Shown piece after piece: positions 46,670 to 59,067 of a stretch of DNA of 64,000 nt. The notes beneath the pieces were generated by a model. That model made no database searches. It was not told the DNA's origin and saw only the letters and a list, made by a program, of their open reading frames with translations. The stretch's first letter is position 1. Every line of letters begins with the position of its first letter. The stretch comes from Nansenia antarctica (Eukaryota > Chordata > Actinopteri > Argentiniformes > Microstomatidae): NCBI GenBank assembly GCA_963989245.1, contig OZ022342.1:18269457-18333456 (forward strand). Reading direction: 5' to 3'. Both the position numbers and the translations under genes were made by a program.

Positions 46670-49600
46670 TTACTGTAGTCCAAACCCTGGGGAATTTTGT
46701 ATCCCAAAGTCCATGTTGTTCCGAAACTCAGTGTAATTCATGGCCATCGGTATCTCTATTGTGTTGGCGCAGGTTCTGCTCATTGGGAAGCGTGATGTCC
46801 GCAGAAAAAGCAGTTTGGGTGGTGGCTGGATCCCAGAGGGAGGCAGTGCGTCGAGTCCTGTGGCGAACATGAGGATGTCCTGGAGGAAGATTCCTGTTTG
46901 TTTCTCTGAAAAAAGTAGATTTAGTTTAGTTGTAAAATATAATATTTCAATGGAACTGCCAGCAATAGAAGATGATATCAAGATGACATAATTAAAAGAT
47001 CTGGGGACTGTTCAGGTCTTCTGCAGGGTAGGGAGTGTGTTTATGATGAGATAATTAAAATAAACCTTCTGTGTCAAGAAGATAGTCTCTCCAGAATCCG
47101 AGTACACGGGTTTCTTCCTGTCGCCTTGTGCACCCTGCTTCACTGAGCTTAACCTCAAAGATGTCCTCCAATGTTTCAGCTGTTAGATGTTGAGCACTTG
47201 AGCACATAAAGACCCCGAATACAGATGCATGCTGTTCCAAAGCATGAATTACATCTAGTGTTGCAAGTCCATCCTTGAATCTACAAAACATTAAGAGCAA
47301 TCATCACCTAACATGCTAACAGCAGCATCTTCAAGCAGTCCCACCAATCATACATCAATGTCAAATTTGTCAAAATGTACATTCTGCCAAAATAACTGTC
47401 ACCTTACCTTTGAATTGCGAAATGGTTGCGATATATGATGTACCACTGCATGAAATCCTGGATGATCTTCTTTTTGTCACCCACACAAACAGGGTACTGA
47501 AAGCAACCAGCAGTCTGCAACATGCTGGAATGTCTGTCAACTAGTACAACTAGTTCGTCCAGCGTAGCTGCGTTGGATATCTAGGGTAGACAACAATCAT
47601 CATAAACATAAAGAGAAAGTGACTAAATGAGCTTTGTTAATATACAGTACCAACCTACCTCAAGCAGGGAAGCTCTAATGGTGTCGTCCGTTACATCTTC
47701 AACCATGGCTACAGTGTCGGTGTTTGTTCCTGTGAGGTGCTCGTAGAGCATCTTGGACAGGAAGCGAGGACCTGGACCACCATGAACTATCGAGGTTGCA
47801 ATCATCCTTCCAGTGTCAAAGTACTCATCATCTCTTGCAGCTGTTGATCATTTTTGTTCAATTAGTACCACATTAACCAACATTATACAACAGTTATTTC
47901 CGACTAACTAATTTGATTGGTCAAGAGGCATTCCATGAGTGCTGATATTCAGTTTTAACAGCACTGGGACTTTTTAAGTATATATATTCATATCACTCTG
48001 CTGCCCATAAATAGAATGTTCAGGTTACATCAATAGTCGGTATCAAAATATCACATTTCTATTATCAAAGAACACAATAAATGGAAACATACAGATAGTA
48101 GTAAAAGATACAAAGTAGCCTAGTCATAGTAGCCTATGTGCGTACCTACGACCAAACAGCAGCCGTGCTGACATACAGTATAACATCACTCCCTCTCGTG
48201 TGATATTGCCAAAGTAGCCACATTCTTAAATGTGTAAGAGATTCCATTTTCACTTGGAATAGCAGCTCCTGCATTTCCAGTGTGAAGCACAACTTGAACT
48301 TGCGGAAATGTAATGTGTAATTATTTATTTTGTAATAAGAGTTACATTCTGAACTAGAAAAACCGCATAGCTATCCGCCTGGCGGTGGCATAAACATGAT
48401 TACCTGCAATGTCAAACGTCAGAAATCTCCTGTCCTCTGGGCCATCAAAGATTCTTCGCGTTCTCAGGCTGTTCATTAGGAGGGTCAGGAACTCGCGCTT
48501 GGGACCACCAGTGTCCACTCCTTCCTCATATCGCCCCTCATCATCAGTAAACTTCACTATTATGTCATGAGATGGGTCATATGAAGCACGTTTGAAGCCG
48601 CGGACTGCTCCGTCCCACACATTGGCTCTGTTAATATTGAACCTGCTCCAAGATGTTTTTATTATCTTTGCTGAGAGTCCTGAAACAATGTCTGCAGCAG
48701 TCAAGTCCTCTGTGCTGTAAAAGAAGATGTGGTGTACTATGATTTCAAATAATAAAGCCACAAATAACACAAGTTATTAATTATTAGTAACTGGTATTAG
48801 TATCTGGTTTCTTTGAAAAACATTAGGTTTAAAACATACAATACCAGCACATTTGGCATAATATTATTGGTGCACACTGCCCGTAAACATTTGACAAAGA
48901 TGCAAGAAATAAATTGAAAATCCACACAATTCTGAGTAAACTAGCAAATGTGTAAAGGTTGCATCTGTCAACACAGCTTACCTGTAGAAGTTGTTCTGAC
49001 CCCGGGCACATTGCTCTTGTTCCTGGCAAATGTACAGTGTTATTCTTTGGTAGACCTTTCCAATGGCCTCCTTGTATTTCTCCACTGTGAAAGCGGTGTC
49101 TGTTCCTGGAATGTTTCGAACTTCCTGACCATCGGGGTACAGCAAGACATAGGCAACATCTTTCATGTCCTCGATAAAATCGTTCTGCTTCTTTAAAGCA
49201 GCATCCAACAGTTGGTCAGATGACCATTGTGGTTGAACATCAAGGGGAAATGACTTCCCTCTCACAGGTTTAAAGAAGTCACCTGTCCTCCTCATAATGC
49301 CAACAAATATCTACAGAAAGAGAAGAAAATAGAAATTAATAAAAGTAAACAAATTGATACAATTTGTCTTTTGACAGTGTGAGCAACATATTTATACTAA
49401 TAAAAACAATGTTAAAAAGCATACCTTCACTGTTTTCTGTTTCTTCTTAGAGTTCTGACGTGTCTTTGAAAAGAATGTCCTTCTCTCCCTCTCTTTCACT
49501 GCCCTAAATTTGGTTTTGAACGTTTCCACCACGGTGCTCAGGACCGTGTTCTTCTTCAGCTCCGGTCTGATGGGGAAGTGGGTCCGACATTGAGGGCAGC

Positions 49601-49751
49601 TGTAGTTGTGGTCCTGCCAGGTGGCCAAAAGACAATCTTGGCAGAAGGTGTGGCCGCATGGGATGGTCACCGGATAGTCGAACGGAGAGAGGCAGACGCT
49701 ACAAGTCAATTCTTCCTCGAGACTCATGAGAGAAGGAATATCCTCCGCCAT
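46670..49751 (-). CDS. RING-HECT E3 ubiquitin ligase, unit 7 (subgroup B)
   Basis: Exons 49751-49425, 49310-48982, 48714-48404, 47840-47659, 47580-47408, 47280-47066 and 46905-46670; predicted 590 aa. The basic linker lacks two residues (KKKQKTVK for KKEQKQKTVK, a 6-bp in-frame deletion). The middle domain has three changes shared by units 7-9: S133P, A197V and M203L in unit 1 numbering. The promoter is uninterrupted. Confidence 0.84.
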
Positions 49752-49868
49752 GACCAAACACACAGACAGCTGACCCGTGCGTCACTGGAGGGAGAAACGA
49801 AACGTAAGGTTATCTCTATCCGCTTGTTAATACTTTTTCTGTAACCAGATAACAGCAACGTCGAAGAT

Positions 49869-49874
<6 letters not shown>

Positions 49875-49949
<75 letters not shown>
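49875..49949. repeat. (TA)n microsatellite, unit 7, 75 bp
   Basis: Longest allele. Confidence 0.95.
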
Positions 49950-49950
<1 letters not shown>

Positions 49951-50163
49951 CTAAACCTCTTTTCAGTCCCACTAATCATATACACAAAAAGAGCAGTCCT
50001 ATGGTTTTGCCAGGTGCAATTATAGCCACGATAACATGTAAATCGTCTAAAAACGCCACAAGTCATGCATCACAAAGTGCACCCGGAAACAAAGACCTCT
50101 CCAATTGGGTATCTTTCTCCGATTAAATACCGTTCCAATACAAATGAAAATCGACAGGCTTAC

Positions 50164-50318
50164 CCTTGTTCGTGTAGTACGTAGACAGCGTGCTAAGGCC
50201 CTGATCATCCAGCCTTGTACTTCCTCAACTTTTCGTAATAAAAGTCTGTATTTATACAAACAGGTACCTTCAGGTAAGGGGTCCGCCCTCAGGTGAGGTT
50301 TAGACCAATCATGAGCAA
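50164..50318 (-). promoter_or_regulatory. RING-HECT promoter, uninterrupted form (unit 7)
   Basis: TATAAATA at 50256-50249 and the inverted CCAAT box are as in unit 1, but the upstream DNA continues directly into the distal block through a single ATGAGCAA (50311-50318). Units 8 and 9 have the same form, with TATA at 55989-55996 and 62617-62624. Confidence 0.58.
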
Positions 50319-51050
50319 TGGGTGTGGACTTTGTACATTGATGAAGAGGATTATGATGAAGGCTAGGGGGGAAGCGGCCCCCACTTTCTCCCATGGAGAC
50401 AAAGGTGAAAACGCAACACAATGGCCACAACTGGTTCAGTCTGGTCTTAGAGTACTGGGTCTGGGGCAACACAAAGGTCATAAACTGCTCTCGATGGTAG
50501 GGCAATCAGGTCTTTGTAATCATGTAAATGTGTCTATTGTCTTACCCCATGTCAAGCTTCAAGTAGAGAAACTGGTTCTGTTGTGTGTGACAACAGGAAA
50601 TCATCTTCTACAGTCTGCTGCAGACATTCAACCCAAGATGATGTTTGATTCTTAAATGTAGCTTATTACATATAATAATTTTCTCTCACATATTCCAAAG
50701 AAATTCTTTGTATGTTTTGCTATGTGAGTTGGTTGATTGGTTGTGACTGGACAGCAAAATAAGCTGCATTAACTGTGCTCCCAGAGTGTAGAGGCCATCT
50801 AACATGCAGTGTGTTCAATATGAGCAAGCATGGCACTCACTGAATCAGGATTCTATGAGACTAAAAGGTAAACAAAACTGTGTGTGCATACAGCCTGTTC
50901 TGTACTCCAATAAAGAAATAACAAAGAAACTGTTTACTGCTTAACTACTTTTATTACATTCAGCGGGGAATAAAACATTGGCATAAGTACTGGACTTCAA
51001 CTGACTCAATTTCAGCTAGAATACATTCAACGATTTGTTGGGGGGGGAAA

Positions 51051-51314
51051 TCATGAGGTATTGCATTTAGCGAGTTGAGGATGTTGAGTGTCCTCTACAT
51101 ACACCGGCCCAGTCACAATGTAAGTCAGATCCCCCCAGTTAATCACATCGCCTGGGCTGTAGTCTACATTATCTGTGAAGTGCTGAATCTCACAAGGAGA
51201 CAGGACATAGTTCCACACATGCACATCAGTGATTAGTGGAACGGACCGGAGACATGTTTTTGAAGAAGTTCCGAAAAGCAGTTCTGAAGAGGTTGTGGAG
51301 TGAAGAGGCGACAT
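51051..51314 (-). pseudogene. Pentraxin C-terminal fragment, unit 8
   Basis: Same frame as the unit 2 copy. Confidence 0.73.
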
Positions 51315-51536
51315 AAAGGTACATATTATATTTCTTATTTATGTCTGCAGATAACATGTGCTGTATTTCAAACCGAAGGGCTCATTCTATGCCCTACACC
51401 CTACGAAGGGTTCGTAGAAGCGACGGAGGGTTATCAGCCTGGCTGGGGTTCCATACTATAAATGTGTTAGTATTAATGTTAATACTATAATTGTGTTAAT
51501 ATTAAATAATAAACCATATCAATGCCTGTCTTCCAG

Positions 51537-52281
51537 GCTGCCATGTTTTGTCCTTTCTGTGGCCAAGATCTGGGGACTGTTCAAGTCTTCTGTGTCTCAT
51601 GTGGCAAAAATGTACAGTTTTTGGCAGCACCTGAAGGCAACAGTGAGTAGACATGATGATTGTATTTGAGTTTGTTTGCAGAATATGGGGTACAACACAC
51701 CTTTGGGAATACTAATGCAATAGTTTTCAGTATGGAAGCCTACTTTCCTGAATGTAAGATTGAGGTCATGATTAGATTGTAGACTAATTTATTAGAAATG
51801 TTATATAATAATTGTATACAATTTCTCGATGCATATGATTAAACAGTTGGGTATAGGGAGTGTTTTTGAGTCCCACTGCCATGGGGTAGAAACAGGTCTT
51901 ATGGCCTGAACTTTTGGTCTTGATAGACCTCAACCTCTTACTAGCAGGGAAGGGGTTCAAACAAATGGTGTTCAGGGTCAGAGGGGTCTGCCATAATCTT
52001 TCCTGCACTTCACCTGGTACTCAAGGTGTATAAGTTAAGTCCTGAAGAGAAGGCAGATCAGATGATGTGCTGCAGCTTGTCCTAGCAGAAAATGTTGTCT
52101 TTATTATATTTTTCTTTCTTTTTGTTTATCAGGCTCAGCATCAGACAGCCCCACAGAAGAGGATCTGATTCGAAAGTACTTCCATGATGGCTACAGCTAC
52201 AATGAAATGTTGGATTTCCTGGCAATGACTCACAATGTTAAAATGAGCCTCATTCTTTTCAAAGACACGTCAGAACTCTAA
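51537..52281 (+). pseudogene. Zinc-ribbon remnant, unit 8
   Basis: ATG at 51543; as unit 7. Confidence 0.63.
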
Positions 52282-52443
52282 GAAGGAACAGAAACAGAAA
52301 ACAGCGAAGGTATGCTCTTTAACATTGTTTTTATTAGTATAGAAGTCACTTCCCCTTGATGTTCAACCACAATGGTCATCTGACTAACTAACTAACTGAC
52401 CAACTAACCATCAAACAGTGATGATGAGGAAAACGAATGGAGT

Positions 52444-55400
52444 TTACTGTAGTCCAAACCCTGGGGAATTTTGTATCCCAAAGTCCATGTTGTTCCGAAA
52501 CTCAGTGTAATTCATGGCCATCGGTATCTCTATTGTGTTGGCGCAGGTTCTGCTCATTGGGAAGCGTGATGTCCGCAGAAAAAGCAGTTTGGGTGGTGGC
52601 TGGATCCCAGAGGGAGGCAGTGCGTCGAGTCCTGTGGCGAACATGAGGATGTCCTGGAGGAAGATTCCTGTTTGTTTCTCTGAAAAAAGTAGATTTAGTT
52701 TAGTTGTAAAATATAATATTTCAATGGAACTGCCAGCAATAGAAGATGATATCAAGATGACATAATTAAAAGATCTGGGGACTGTTCAGGTCTTCTGCAG
52801 GGTAGGGAGTGTGTTTATGATGAGATAATTAAAATAAACCTTCTGTGTCAAGAAGATAGTCTCTCCAGAATCCGAGTACACGGGTTTCTTCCTGTCGCCT
52901 TGTGCACCCTGCTTCACTGAGCTTAACCTCAAAGATGTCCTCCAATGTTTCAGCTGTTAGATGTTGAGCACTTGAGCACATAAAGACCCCGAATACAGAT
53001 GCATGCTGTTCCAAAGCATGAATTACATCTAGTGTTGCAAGTCCATCCTTGAATCTACAAAACATTAAGAGCAATCATCACCTAACATGCTAACAGCAGC
53101 ATCTTCAAGCAGTCCCACCAATCATACATCAATGTCAAATTTGTCAAAATGTACATTCTGCCAAAATAACTGTCACCTTACCTTTGAATTGCGAAATGGT
53201 TGCGATATATGATGTACCACTGCATGAAATCCTGGATGATCTTCTTTTTGTCACCCACACAAACAGGGTACTGAAAGCAACCAGCAGTCTGCAACATGCT
53301 GGAATGTCTGTCAACTAGTACAACTAGTTCGTCCAGCGTAGCTGCGTTGGATATCTAGGGTAGACAACAATCATCATAAACATAAAGAGAAAGTGACTAA
53401 ATGAGCTTTGTTAATATACAGTACCAACCTACCTCAAGCAGGGAAGCTCTAATGGTGTCGTCCGTTACATCTTCAACCATGGCTACAGTGTCGGTGTTTG
53501 TTCCTGTGAGGTGCTCGTAGAGCATCTTGGACAGGAAGCGAGGACCTGGACCACCATGAACTATCGAGGTTGCAATCATCCTTCCAGTGTCAAAGTACTC
53601 ATCATCTCTTGCAGCTGTTGATCATTTTTGTTCAATTAGTACCACATTAACCAACATTATACAACAGTTAGTTCCGACTAACTAATTTGATTGGTCAAGA
53701 GGCATTCCATGAGTGCTGATATTCAGTTTTAACAGCACTGGGACTTTTTAAGTATATATATTCATATCACTCTGCTGCCCATAAATAGAATGTTCAGGTT
53801 ACATCAATAGTCGGTATCAAAATATCACATTTCTATTATCAAAGAACACAATAAATGGAAACATACAGATAGTAGTAAAAGATACAAAGTAGCCTAGTCA
53901 TAGTAGCCTATGTGCGTACCTACGACCAAACAGCAGCCGTGCTGACATACAGTATAACATCACTCCCTCTCGTGTGATATTGCCAAAGTAGCCACATTCT
54001 TAAATGTGTAAGAGATTCCATTTTCACTTGGAATAGCAGCTCCTGCATTTCCAGTGTGAAGCACAACTTGAACTTGCGGAAATGTAATGTGTAATTATTT
54101 ATTTTGTAATAAGAGTTACATTCTGAACTAGAAAAACCGCATAGCTATCCGCCTGGCGGTGGCATAAACATGATTACCTGCAATGTCAAACGTCAGAAAT
54201 CTCCTGTCCTCTGGGCCATCAAAGATTCTTCGCGTTCTCAGGCTGTTCATTAGGAGGGTCAGGAACTCGCGCTTGGGACCACCAGTGTCCACTCCTTCCT
54301 CATATCGCCCCTCATCATCAGTAAACTTCACTATTATGTCATGAGATGGGTCATATGAAGCACGTTTGAAGCCGCGGACTGCTCCGTCCCACACATTGGC
54401 TCTGTTAATATTGAACCTGCTCCAAGATGTTTTTATTATCTTTGCTGAGAGTCCTGAAACAATGTCTGCAGCAGTCAAGTCCTCTGTGCTGTAAAAGAAG
54501 ATGTGGTGTACTATGATTTCAAATAATAAAGCCACAAATAACACAAGTTATTAATTATTAGTAACTGGTATTAGTATCTGGTTTCTTTGAAAAACATTAG
54601 GTTTAAAACATACAATACCAGCACATTTGGCATAATATTATTGGTGCACACTGCCCGTAAACATTTGACAAAGATGCAAGAAATAAATTGAAAATCCACA
54701 CAATTCTGAGTAAACTAGCAAATGTGTAAAGGTTGCATCTGTCAACACAGCTTACCTGTAGAAGTTGTTCTGACCCCGGGCACATTGCTCTTGTTCCTGG
54801 CAAATGTACAGTGTTATTCTTTGGTAGACCTTTCCAATGGCCTCCTTGTATTTCTCCACTGTGAAAGCGGTGTCTGTTCCTGGAATGTTTCGAACTTCCT
54901 GACCATCGGGGTACAGCAAGACATAGGCAACATCTTTCATGTCCTCGATAAAATCGTTCTGCTTCTTTAAAGCAGCATCCAACAGTTGGTCAGATGACCA
55001 TTGTGGTTGAACATCAAGGGGAAATGACTTCCCTCTCACAGGTTTAAAGAAGTCACCTGTCCTCCTCATAATGCCAACAAATATCTACAGAAAGAGAAGA
55101 AAATAGAAATTAATAAAAGTAAACAAATTGATACAATTTGTCTTTTGACAGTGTGAGCAACATATTTATACTAATAAAAACAATGTTAAAAAGCATACCT
55201 TCACTGTTTTCTGTTTCTTCTTAGAGTTCTGACGTGTCTTTGAAAAGAATGTCCTTCTCTCCCTCTCTTTCACTGCCCTAAATTTGGTTTTGAACGTTTC
55301 CACCACGGTGCTCAGGACCGTGTTCTTCTTCAGCTCCGGTCTGATGGGGAAGTGGGTCCGACATTGAGGGCAGCTGTAGTTGTGGTCCTGCCAGGTGGCC

Positions 55401-55525
55401 AAAAGACAATCTTGGCAGAAGGTGTGGCCGCATGGGATGGTCACCGGATAGTCGAACGGAGAGAGGCAGACGCTACAAGTCAATTCTTCCTCGAGACTCA
55501 TGAGAGAAGGAATATCCTCCGCCAT
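52444..55525 (-). CDS. RING-HECT E3 ubiquitin ligase, unit 8 (subgroup B)
   Basis: Exons 55525-55199, 55084-54756, 54488-54178, 53614-53433, 53354-53182, 53054-52840 and 52679-52444. Intact; same protein type as unit 7. A MITE lies about 400 bp upstream of its TATA box. Confidence 0.84.
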
Positions 55526-55642
55526 GACCAAACACACAGACAGCTGACCCGTGCGTCACTGGAGGGAGAAACGAAACGTAAGGTTATCTCTATCCGCTTG
55601 TTAATACTTTTTCTGTAACCAGATAACAGCAACGTCGAAGAT

Positions 55643-55648
<6 letters not shown>

Positions 55649-55689
<41 letters not shown>
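55649..55689. repeat. (TA)n microsatellite, unit 8, 41 bp
   Basis: Same intron position. Confidence 0.95.
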
Positions 55690-55690
<1 letters not shown>

Positions 55691-56409
55691 CTAAACCTCT
55701 TTTCAGTCCCACTAATCATATACACAAAAAGAGCAGTCCTATGGTTTTGCCAGGTGCAATTATAGCCACGATAACATGTAAATCGTCTAAAAACGCCACA
55801 AGTCATGCATCACAAAGTGCACCCGGAAACAAAGACCTCTCCAATTGGGTATCTTTCTCCGATTAAATACCGTTCCAATACAAATGAAAATCGACAGGCT
55901 TACCCTTGTTCGTGTAGTACGTAGACAGCGTGCTAAGGCCCTGATCATCCAGCCTTGTACTTCCTCAACTTTTCGTAATAAAAGTCTGTATTTATACAAA
56001 CAGGTACCTTCAGGTAAGGGGTCCGCCCTCAGGTGAGGTTTAGACCAATCATGAGCAATGGGTGTGGACTTTGTACATTGATGAAGAGGATTATGATGAA
56101 GGCTAGGGGGGAAGCGGCCCCCACTTTCTCCCATGGAGACAAAGGTGAAAACGCAACACAATGGCCACAACTGGTTCAGTCTGGTCTTAGAGTACTGGGT
56201 CTGGGGCAACACAAAGGTCATAAACTGCTCTCGATGGTAGGGCAATCAGGTCTTTGTAATCATGTAAATGTGTCTATTGTCTTACCCCATGTCAAGCTTC
56301 AAGTAGAGAAACTGGTTCTGTTGTGTGTGACAACAGGAAATCATCTTCTACAGTCTGCTGCAGACATTCAACCCAAGATGATGTTTGATTCTTAAATGTA
56401 GCTTATTAC

Positions 56410-57285
56410 TAGGGGTGTAAATCACCAGCTTCATCACGATACGATATTATATCGATTTGTTTGTATGACGATACAATGTTTGACGATATCACAATGTCAG
56501 TCACGATACGATTTCGATTCGATTCGATTCAAGATCGATATGACGATATGATCGATATGACGCGATATCATGTTGTGTGCGTGTGTGTGTGTCTGTTTGT
56601 GTGTATAAGTTGTATCCCCTCCCCGACCCTACCATGCCCCCCCAAAAAACACACGTTAGCTGCTTTAGCTTAACTTCTGTTAGCATGCCGTGTTGTGAAT
56701 ATGTGTGTCTGTGCGGCTAGTTGGCCTGTAGCAGCCCAGTGGACGTGGAGGTAGATGTGTGTCCCTGTGGTGGGCTGTGAGGAACACACGGTGCTTGTTG
56801 TTTGTTTTATTCGCAAAGTTATTGTAGCTAACGTTAGCTAACTAAGCTAGGCAGGCTAGCGCAACGTGGGTTTGGAAGGACAGCTCAGAGCAGAGAGGAG
56901 AGGAGAGGTGGGGTTTGACTGGCTGACAGCGTCAGTAACATGTGGGCTGCGTTCGTCAACTCGCTCTGAGAGCGCCGGAGCGCAACACTGGGTTCAACGT
57001 CAAGTCATTTGATTGGACAAGAGGCGTTCCGCGAGTGCTGATCAGATTTCCAGAGCGTGTTTGACGAACGCAGCCAGCGTCAGTCAACATTGAGTTGACT
57101 TGACTTGAGTTTTCCCAACCGAGCAGAGAGTGTAAACGTCTGCTAGTCGCGCGCTGCACGGAAATGGTGACAGTCACGCAGAAGATGACGATATATATCG
57201 ATGTTTTTACATTGCGTTGATGTAATCAGATCGTTAGTCAATGAATCGATGTATCGATGTGAATCGATGTATCGTTACACCCCTA
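56410..57285. mobile_element. hAT-type MITE, unit 8 only
   Basis: 876 bp with TAGGGGTGTAA at the left and TTACACCCCTA at the right, and an 8-bp duplication CTTATTAC (56402-56409 and 57286-57293); other units have one copy. The subterminal parts are rich in ATCGAT/ACGATA steps. No transposase is encoded. The interior has an inverted repeat, GGCTGCGTTCGTCAA near 56945 with its complement near 57060-57074, so a second palindromic element may be nested. A GTGTGTGTGT run lies at 56578-56605. It is the youngest insertion in the array by distribution. Confidence 0.92.
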
Positions 57286-57674
57286 CTTATTACATATAAT
57301 AATTTTCTCTCACATATTCCAAAGAAATTCTTTGTATGTTTTGCTATGTGAGTTGGTTGATTGGTTGTGACTGGACAGCAAAATAAGCTGCATTAACTGT
57401 GCTCCCAGAGTGTAGAGGCCATCTAACATGCAGTGTGTTCAATATGAGCAAGCATGGCACTCACTGAATCAGGATTCTATGAGACTAAAAGGTAAACAAA
57501 ACTGTGTGTGCATACAGCCTGTTCTGTACTCCAATAAAGAAATAACAAAGAAACTGTTTACTGCTTAACTACTTTTATTACATTCAGCGGGGAATAAAAC
57601 ATTGGCATAAGTACTGGACTTCAACTGACTCAATTTCAGCTAGAATACATTCAACGATTTGTTGGGGGGGGAAA

Positions 57675-57938
57675 TCATGAGGTATTGCATTTAGCGAGTT
57701 GAGGATGTTGAGTGTCCTCTACATACACCGGCCCAGTCACAATGTAAGTCAGATCCCCCCAGTTAATCACATCGCCTGGGCTGTAGTCTACATTATCTGT
57801 GAAGTGCTGAATCTCACAAGGAGACAGGACATAGTTCCACACATGCACATCAGTGATTAGTGGAACGGACCGGAGACATGTTTTTGAAGAAGTTCCGAAA
57901 AGCAGTTCTGAAGAGGTTGTGGAGTGAAGAGGCGACAT
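57675..57938 (-). pseudogene. Pentraxin C-terminal fragment, unit 9
   Basis: Same frame as the unit 2 copy. Confidence 0.73.
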
Positions 57939-58160
57939 AAAGGTACATATTATATTTCTTATTTATGTCTGCAGATAACATGTGCTGTATTTCAAACCGA
58001 AGGGCTCATTCTATGCCCTACACCCTACGAAGGGTTCGTAGAAGCGACGGAGGGTTATCAGCCTGGCTGGGGTTCCATACTATAAATGTGTTAGTATTAA
58101 TGTTAATACTATAATTGTGTTAATATTAAATAATAAACCATATCAATGCCTGTCTTCCAG

Positions 58161-58905
58161 GCTGCCATGTTTTGTCCTTTCTGTGGCCAAGATCTGGGGA
58201 CTGTTCAAGTCTTCTGTGTCTCATGTGGCAAAAATGTACAGTTTTTGGCAGCACCTGAAGGCAACAGTGAGTAGACATGATGATTGTATTTGAGTTTGTT
58301 TGCAGAATATGGGGTACAACACACCTTTGGGAATACTAATGCAATAGTTTTCAGTATGGAAGCCTACTTTCCTGAATGTAAGATTGAGGTCATGATTAGA
58401 TTGTAGACTAATTTATTAGAAATGTTATATAATAATTGTATACAATTTCTCGATGCATATGATTAAACAGTTGGGTATAGGGAGTGTTTTTGAGTCCCAC
58501 TGCCATGGGGTAGAAACAGGTCTTATGGCCTGAACTTTTGGTCTTGATAGACCTCAACCTCTTACTAGCAGGGAAGGGGTTCAAACAAATGGTGTTCAGG
58601 GTCAGAGGGGTCTGCCATAATCTTTCCTGCACTTCACCTGGTACTCAAGGTGTATAAGTTAAGTCCTGAAGAGAAGGCAGATCAGATGATGTGCTGCAGC
58701 TTGTCCTAGCAGAAAATGTTGTCTTTATTATATTTTTCTTTCTTTTTGTTTATCAGGCTCAGCATCAGACAGCCCCACAGAAGAGGATCTGATTCGAAAG
58801 TACTTCCATGATGGCTACAGCTACAATGAAATGTTGGATTTCCTGGCAATGACTCACAATGTTAAAATGAGCCTCATTCTTTTCAAAGACACGTCAGAAC
58901 TCTAA
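58161..58905 (+). pseudogene. Zinc-ribbon remnant, unit 9
   Basis: ATG at 58167; as unit 7. Confidence 0.63.
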
Positions 58906-59067
58906 GAAGGAACAGAAACAGAAAACAGCGAAGGTATGCTCTTTAACATTGTTTTTATTAGTATAGAAGTCACTTCCCCTTGATGTTCAACCACAATGGT
59001 CATCTGACTAACTAACTAACTGACCAACTAACCATCAAACAGTGATGATGAGGAAAACGAATGGAGT

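Larger units (their letters stand above)
45153..50926. repeat. Tandem array unit 7 (5774 bp, empty hAT site)
   Basis: First unit without the BED-hAT; a single target ATGAGCAA remains at 50311-50318. It has the longest TA run (75 bp). Confidence 0.95.
50927..57550. repeat. Tandem array unit 8 (6624 bp)
   Basis: No BED-hAT (target at 56051-56058). An 876-bp MITE is inserted in the distal block at 56410-57285. Confidence 0.95.

Noticed and set aside
49724..50066. Minus-strand frames with long Tyr-Ile runs
   Set aside because: They are translations of the TA microsatellite in an intron and change length with it.
50047..50505. 152-codon minus-strand frame in units 7-9
   Set aside because: It runs through the TATA and CCAAT boxes and the predicted first exon and splice donor; no family is recognised.
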